Below are positions 7,177-10,756 of a DNA stretch of 10,756 bases, piece after piece (the first letter of the stretch is position 1; each line of letters starts with the position of its first letter). A model generated the notes under the pieces. That model made no database searches. It saw nothing but the letters and a program-made list of their open reading frames with translations, and was not told the origin of the DNA. The DNA comes from Akkermansiaceae bacterium (lineage in GTDB: Bacteria > Verrucomicrobiota > Verrucomicrobiia > Verrucomicrobiales > Akkermansiaceae). The stretch spans positions 1 through 10,756 of the forward strand of contig JALZWJ010000332.1 in assembly GCA_023300065.1 (NCBI GenBank), in the 5' to 3' direction. Made by a program: the position numbers and the translations under genes.

Positions 7177-7770
7177 ATGGCATCGACTTTTCAAACCCGT
7201 CACTCTCTTCTTCAACGGGCAACCGACTTGAAAGACGAAAGCGCATGGGTGGAGGTGGTGGAGCAATATCGCCATTTTATTTTCTGTGTTCTGAATCAGC
7301 TCGGAGTTTCGCGTGATGATTTGGAAGATCTTTCCCAACAGATCCTCATCGGCCTGACCAAAAGCCTGCCTCGGTATGATCGTAAGAAGGCGAAGTTTCG
7401 CTATTGGCTGAGCGCCATCATTCGGAATAAAGCTAATAGCTATTTCCGGAAGCAATATAGCGCCAAGAAATCTCTGGACCAGATGTCGAATCACGCACGC
7501 GAAAATCACGAGATTACCGCCCCGGAGATCGAAAATGTCATCGAAAGAGAGTGGGCCGCCTATATCGGGAGCCAGGCGATGTGCCGGACAAGAGAGGCTT
7601 TTAGTGGACAGGCTATGGAGGTTTTTGAACTTGGGTTAGATGGACATTGCGCTGCTGATATTGCCGCGAAGACGCAGCTGACGATTGCTACGGTTTATAC
7701 TTTAAAAAAACGGGTCAAGAAGCGCCTGTATCTTGAGATCCGAAAACTCTCTGCCGAGCTAGAGGGATGA
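7177..7770 (+). CDS. ECF-type RNA polymerase sigma factor
   Basis: This is a sigma-70 family factor of 197 residues that would direct RNA polymerase to a specific promoter set. Region 2 lies at about 32-92: DDLEDLSQQI (47-56) corresponds to the core-binding region 2.2, and YDRKKAKFRYWLSAIIRNKA (67-86) covers regions 2.3-2.4, which melt and read the -10 element. Region 4 lies at about 145-190 with a helix-turn-helix (AADIAAKTQLTIATVYTLKK, 159-178) for the -35 element. The layout fits the Verrucomicrobia/Planctomycetes ECF-like factors. No anti-sigma gene is adjacent; instead the stop codon overlaps the start of a membrane kinase, so control by phosphorylation is likely by analogy with kinase-linked ECF groups. 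Region 2.2 has Ser53 and Gln55 where ECF factors usually have V/T and an acidic residue. The ATG follows a pyrimidine-rich leader without a clear Shine-Dalgarno sequence, 78 bases after the sulfatase gene. Confidence 0.88.
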   Translation: MASTFQTRHSLLQRATDLKDESAWVEVVEQYRHFIFCVLNQLGVSRDDLEDLSQQILIGLTKSLPRYDRKKAKFRYWLSAIIRNKANSYFRKQYSAKKSLDQMSNHARENHEITAPEIENVIEREWAAYIGSQAMCRTREAFSGQAMEVFELGLDGHCAADIAAKTQLTIATVYTLKKRVKKRLYLEIRKLSAELEG

Positions 7771-9806
7771 GCCGCTCCACCAAAAATCCTCAAGATGATG
7801 ACGCGTATCAGAACGATTATCGTTTGATCCAAGCTTACCAAGAAGCGACTAATCTCGACGAAGAAGGCTTCGAGGCTTTGTGTCCTTCTTACATTGAGCT
7901 CTCCGAAACCTCGACCCGCTATCAAGATGAAACCTTAATCGGAAAAGGCGGCGTCAAGGAGGTCTGCCGGACCTTTGATAACCACACGCGGAGATGGCTT
8001 GCGATGGCGCGCCTCCGCCCAGACCACGGCCCCGAGTTTTATGATCTCTTTGTCCATGAGGCATGGCTCACTTCCTCGCTAAATCATCCCAATATTATTA
8101 GTGTCCATGATGTCGGGATCGACCCCTCCGGGCACCCATTTTTCACGATGGACCTCAAGGGAGACACCACGCTTGATAGCTTCATCAAAGGCAGCCAGCG
8201 AGAACTGCACGACCTCCTGCGCGATTTCCTGAAAATCTGCGATGCTGTTTCCTACGCTCATTCGAAGAATATCCTCCACCTCGACCTCAAGCCCGAAAAC
8301 ATCCAGACTGATGCCTTCGGAGAAGTCCTGGTCTGTGACTGGGGGCTTGGGAAAATCATTTCTGATCCTGAGGGAGATTCCCCCGATTCCCCCTCCCACG
8401 ATCTGCTCGATAACATGACTCTCGTCGGCCAAATTAAGGGAACACCCGGTTACATGGCCCCCGAGCAGATTGCAAAAGACATAGCCAAGGATCCCCGCAC
8501 GGATGTCTTCTCCCTCGGTTGTATCTTGCACGCTATTCTCACCGATGAACCACCGTTCCGGGGTGATCATGAAGCTCGGCTGGCCGCTACCTCTGAAGGC
8601 AACGTCGCAGACCCATGTCAAAAATTTCCCTCTCGCAAAATCCCACTCGGCCTCGGTGCCGTTACCTTGAAGGCTTTGACGAAAGATCCCAGTGGGCGCT
8701 ACCAGTCGGTCTCCGAGCTGAAAAAAGATGTTCTACGATACATGGAAGGATTTTCGCCCAAGGCGGAAGAGACCCACTTCCTACGCGAGGCCTTTCTCTT
8801 CGCTTCTCGGAATCGGATTCCCGTTTTTGTCGCCTTCTTTTCAATGATTCTCCTCAGCGTCTTAAGCACTCTCTTTGTTCAAAGACTCGACTTCCTTCAG
8901 CAATCCGTGCGCGAAGAATCTCACCTAGCCGATCACTACGCAACCGCAGCCGATGCCGCCAACCAGCGGCATCTTGACGCCCTCTCAAAATCACAGGAAG
9001 AGCAACGTGCTCTTTCCCAGTCTTTAATGTCGTCAGTTAAAAATCTGAAAAGCAAAGGGGTTTTTGACACCCCGATGAAAAGCATCCGCGAGGCCGTGGT
9101 GCTGGCAGAGCACTCGCTCGCGCTTAACCCCGATTCAGAGGCTGCAAAATTTCAACTCTTTGCCCTCAATTCGATTCAACTAAATTTCAAAGGTGCGCTG
9201 GAGTTCCCACTACCGGAGGGACATGCGCGCCACGGATACATGTCCTTTGCTCAAGCTTTTCCAGAATTTGACTATCATCGGGAAAAAAGGCCCTCGCTGG
9301 AAGCCCTCTGTGATTTCTTAGAGGAAGCACGCACGCTAGACCCAAACCATCGCCCGATTATTGAACGGATGATTTCCTACGATGCCGCAGTCCGCCCTTC
9401 AAAAAAGTCCTATCACCAAGTGGTTCTAGAACTCATAAATTATCTCAACCCCAGTCATGAAAATATCGAACTGAAACCGGGGTTAGAAGAGTCGGAGCTC
9501 ACTTTACGCTCTCTCAATCGTCCTCGATTGATCGTCAATCGAGGTGGATCCGAACAATGTGTGCTGCGGTATCTGAACGTTCGCAATCTCACCTTAGAAA
9601 GCCCGTCCGTGCTCGACCTCGCGCAACTCAATGGCCTAACCATTCAGAAACTCGACCTCACAGGTTGTGCCCGCTTCCGTCTTAAACAGCCCCTGAGCCT
9701 TCCCGCTCTGGATACCATCATCATTAAATCAGGCCACCACTCGATTGAAGAACTGCGAACTTGGATCCGCAGTTCGGGGGATTTTGAAATCATCGAAGCT
9801 TCCTAA
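7767..9806 (+). CDS. Transmembrane Ser/Thr kinase with relocated (WNK-like) lysine
   Basis: This is a Hanks-type kinase of 679 residues. The cytoplasmic kinase domain (about 53-330) has the glycine loop IGKGGVKEV (58-66), alpha-C Glu98, HLDLKPEN (171-178, catalytic Asp173), DWG (191-193), an extended Ser/Asp-rich activation segment, GTPGYMAPEQ (225-234) and DVFSLGCIL (246-254). The beta-3 Lys position is Ala81 (LAMARL), while Lys64 sits in the glycine loop, as in WNK kinases. The HRD Arg is Leu172, making it a non-RD kinase. One membrane helix (about 351-371) is followed by a coiled-coil-like stretch (372-430), a TPR-like stretch (436-480) and a leucine-rich-repeat-like end (about 577-668, with LDLAQLNGLTIQKLDLTG). 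The latter parts should be periplasmic and probably sense a signal or bind a partner. The ATGA overlap with the sigma gene implies translational coupling, and the sigma factor is the obvious candidate substrate. Activity is likely but unproven because of the unusual ATP site. Confidence 0.88.
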   Translation: MSRSTKNPQDDDAYQNDYRLIQAYQEATNLDEEGFEALCPSYIELSETSTRYQDETLIGKGGVKEVCRTFDNHTRRWLAMARLRPDHGPEFYDLFVHEAWLTSSLNHPNIISVHDVGIDPSGHPFFTMDLKGDTTLDSFIKGSQRELHDLLRDFLKICDAVSYAHSKNILHLDLKPENIQTDAFGEVLVCDWGLGKIISDPEGDSPDSPSHDLLDNMTLVGQIKGTPGYMAPEQIAKDIAKDPRTDVFSLGCILHAILTDEPPFRGDHEARLAATSEGNVADPCQKFPSRKIPLGLGAVTLKALTKDPSGRYQSVSELKKDVLRYMEGFSPKAEETHFLREAFLFASRNRIPVFVAFFSMILLSVLSTLFVQRLDFLQQSVREESHLADHYATAADAANQRHLDALSKSQEEQRALSQSLMSSVKNLKSKGVFDTPMKSIREAVVLAEHSLALNPDSEAAKFQLFALNSIQLNFKGALEFPLPEGHARHGYMSFAQAFPEFDYHREKRPSLEALCDFLEEARTLDPNHRPIIERMISYDAAVRPSKKSYHQVVLELINYLNPSHENIELKPGLEESELTLRSLNRPRLIVNRGGSEQCVLRYLNVRNLTLESPSVLDLAQLNGLTIQKLDLTGCARFRLKQPLSLPALDTIIIKSGHHSIEELRTWIRSSGDFEIIEAS

Positions 9807-9825
9807 AATTTAGCGTCGTCGTTTT

Positions 9826-9838
9826 CCCCAAAATGGGG
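9826..9838 (+). other. Small hairpin between kinase and phosphatase genes
   Basis: CCCCA (9826-9830) and TGGGG (9834-9838) form a 5-bp stem with an AAA loop. No T-run follows, so it is a poor intrinsic terminator. It sits directly before the ribosome-binding site of the phosphatase gene and could affect access to it. Confidence 0.3.
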
Positions 9839-9843
9839 TAGGA
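9839..9843 (+). promoter_or_regulatory. Ribosome-binding site of the alkaline phosphatase gene
   Basis: TAGGA ends 6 bases before the ATG at 9850. It is the best-placed Shine-Dalgarno-like site in the window and supports that start, which also gives an intact Tat signal. Confidence 0.5.
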
Positions 9844-9849
9844 TTAGCT

Positions 9850-10756
9850 ATGAAGCATTCACGTCGTCATCTCCTGAAAGGAAGTCTTATTGGGGGCGCC
9901 ACCGCGGCGCTTGCCACGATTTCGCCGGCCCGCGCGCAGTCGGCTCCCGATGCACAAGCAAGTAGCCCGCCGAAGAAGCCACGAGGTATCATCTTCATGG
10001 TCTCCGATGGAATGAGCCAGGGGGTGCTCTCGATGACGGAGGCATTTTCCACTCAAGTGCGCGGGAAGGGGACTCGGTGGTGGGAGTTGCTCTCGAACTC
10101 TAAAGCGACCCTAGGCCTCATGGATACCGCATCCTCAAATTCCATGGTTACGGATTCTGCCGCTGCGTCCTCGGCTTGGAGCTCTGGGAAGCGAATTCCG
10201 AATGGTCAAATTAACGTCGATGACAAGGGGAAGAGGTTGGAGTCGATTGGTGAGACGCTGGAGAAGAACCGCGTGCGGCTTGGCTTAGTCTCGACCGCGA
10301 GCATTACGCACGCGACTCCCGCAGGTTTCGCCGCCTCGGTAGTGAAACGGGGGCAGGAGGATCTCATCGCGCCGCAGTATCTGAATCGGGTCGATGTCAT
10401 TCTGGGTGGAGGGTCAAAGTTTTTTGATCCGAAGGTGAGGAAGGATAAAAAAGACCTTTTTACGAGTTTTGCGAAGGAGGATTATGACGTGGTCGGGACG
10501 CGAGACGAGCTCTTGAAGTCGAAGTCCAAGAAGATCCTAGGGACCTTTTCGTCCGGACACATGCCTTACACCATTGATCGGAATCAGAATGCCAAGATGC
10601 AGATGAAGGTCCCGACCTTGGCGGAAATGTCAGAGGCCGCGGCGGCTCGCTTTCTGGATGGCGATGAACCTTTCCTCCTCCAGATCGAGGGAGCGCGGAT
10701 TGATCACGCCGCGCACAAGAATGACATCGGCGCGATCTTGCGCGAGCAAATGGCCT
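9850..10756 (+). CDS. Tat-exported alkaline phosphatase, PhoA family (3' end cut by window)
   Basis: A metal-dependent phosphomonoesterase that frees phosphate from organic compounds outside the cytoplasm. The first 302 codons are present with no stop; the frame runs off the window. The N-terminus SRRHLLK (4-10), a hydrophobic stretch and ARA (27-29) form a twin-arginine signal, so export is as a folded protein. PhoA landmarks are Asp53 in MVSDGMS (metal), TDSAAAS (101-107) with nucleophile Ser103 and metal-binding Asp102, THATPAGF (153-160), GGGSKFF, and EGARIDHAAH (280-289) with Glu280, Asp285 and His289 at the same spacing as E. coli Glu322, Asp327 and His331. His154 and His286 take the places of E. 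coli Asp153 and Lys328, as in animal alkaline phosphatases. The gene begins 43 bases after the kinase gene. A PhoB-type site is not evident. Family is certain; the exact substrate is not. Confidence 0.93.
   Translation, partial: MKHSRRHLLKGSLIGGATAALATISPARAQSAPDAQASSPPKKPRGIIFMVSDGMSQGVLSMTEAFSTQVRGKGTRWWELLSNSKATLGLMDTASSNSMVTDSAAASSAWSSGKRIPNGQINVDDKGKRLESIGETLEKNRVRLGLVSTASITHATPAGFAASVVKRGQEDLIAPQYLNRVDVILGGGSKFFDPKVRKDKKDLFTSFAKEDYDVVGTRDELLKSKSKKILGTFSSGHMPYTIDRNQNAKMQMKVPTLAEMSEAAAARFLDGDEPFLLQIEGARIDHAAHKNDIGAILREQMA

Noticed and set aside
7704..7710. A7 run in the sigma factor gene as a programmed frameshift
   Set aside because: It encodes a normal LKK in the helix-turn-helix region, and the zero-frame product is complete and of normal length.
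8079..8621. Open frame of 180 codons on the minus strand
   Set aside because: It lies wholly inside the kinase catalytic domain, whose motifs fix the + strand frame; it has no recognisable domain.
9826..9838. Intrinsic terminator after the kinase gene
   Set aside because: The stem is only 5 bp and is followed by TAGGATT, not a T-run, so it is listed only as a small hairpin.
9850..10756. Alkaline phosphatase gene as a truncated pseudogene
   Set aside because: The frame is intact to the last base; the missing end is due only to the window edge.

Overview
The window looks like a piece of a Verrucomicrobiota chromosome; a related member of the PVC group is possible. The evidence is a PEP-CTERM surface protein, large secreted proteins with calcium-binding thrombospondin type-3 (TSP3) repeats, a sulfatase fused to such repeats, an ECF-type sigma factor overlapping a transmembrane Ser/Thr kinase whose DFG motif reads DWG, and a Tat-exported alkaline phosphatase. 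All six recognised genes lie on the + strand and are closely packed. I see no tRNA, rRNA, CRISPR array or insertion sequence.

Region 1 (1-301) is a leader with no convincing gene. It holds an 18-bp dyad, an orphan perfect Shine-Dalgarno sequence and possibly the start of a divergent gene. Region 2 (302-7098) is a probable three-gene operon of exported proteins with gaps of 36 and 38 bases: a 237-residue PEP-CTERM protein, a 742-residue TSP3-repeat protein and a 1259-residue multidomain sulfatase. All three share one beta-rich, DNRLRE/CBM96-like module built around an RERxN...DRRxxSF motif. The second and third also share a TSP3 segment (44 of 55 residues identical by my hand count) and a C-terminal domain of about 80 residues. 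Together they look like a surface or secreted set for binding and desulfating a sulfated polysaccharide; the substrate is not visible from sequence.

Region 3 (7177-9806) is a regulatory pair. An ECF-like sigma factor overlaps by 4 bases (ATGA) a kinase with a cytoplasmic catalytic domain, one membrane helix and a C-terminal region resembling coiled coil, TPR and leucine-rich repeats. The kinase lacks the usual beta-3 lysine (Ala81) but has a lysine (Lys64) in the glycine-rich loop, 17 residues upstream. That is the position and spacing used by eukaryotic WNK ('with no lysine') kinases, and it is the most striking point in the window. A plausible model is that the kinase senses an envelope signal and controls the sigma factor by phosphorylation. 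Whether its targets include the upstream operon is not shown.

Region 4 (9850-10756) is the first 302 codons of a PhoA-type alkaline phosphatase with a Tat signal, cut by the window edge. Sulfate release by the sulfatase and phosphate release by this enzyme would fit a life on sulfated and phosphorylated organic matter, but that link is inference.
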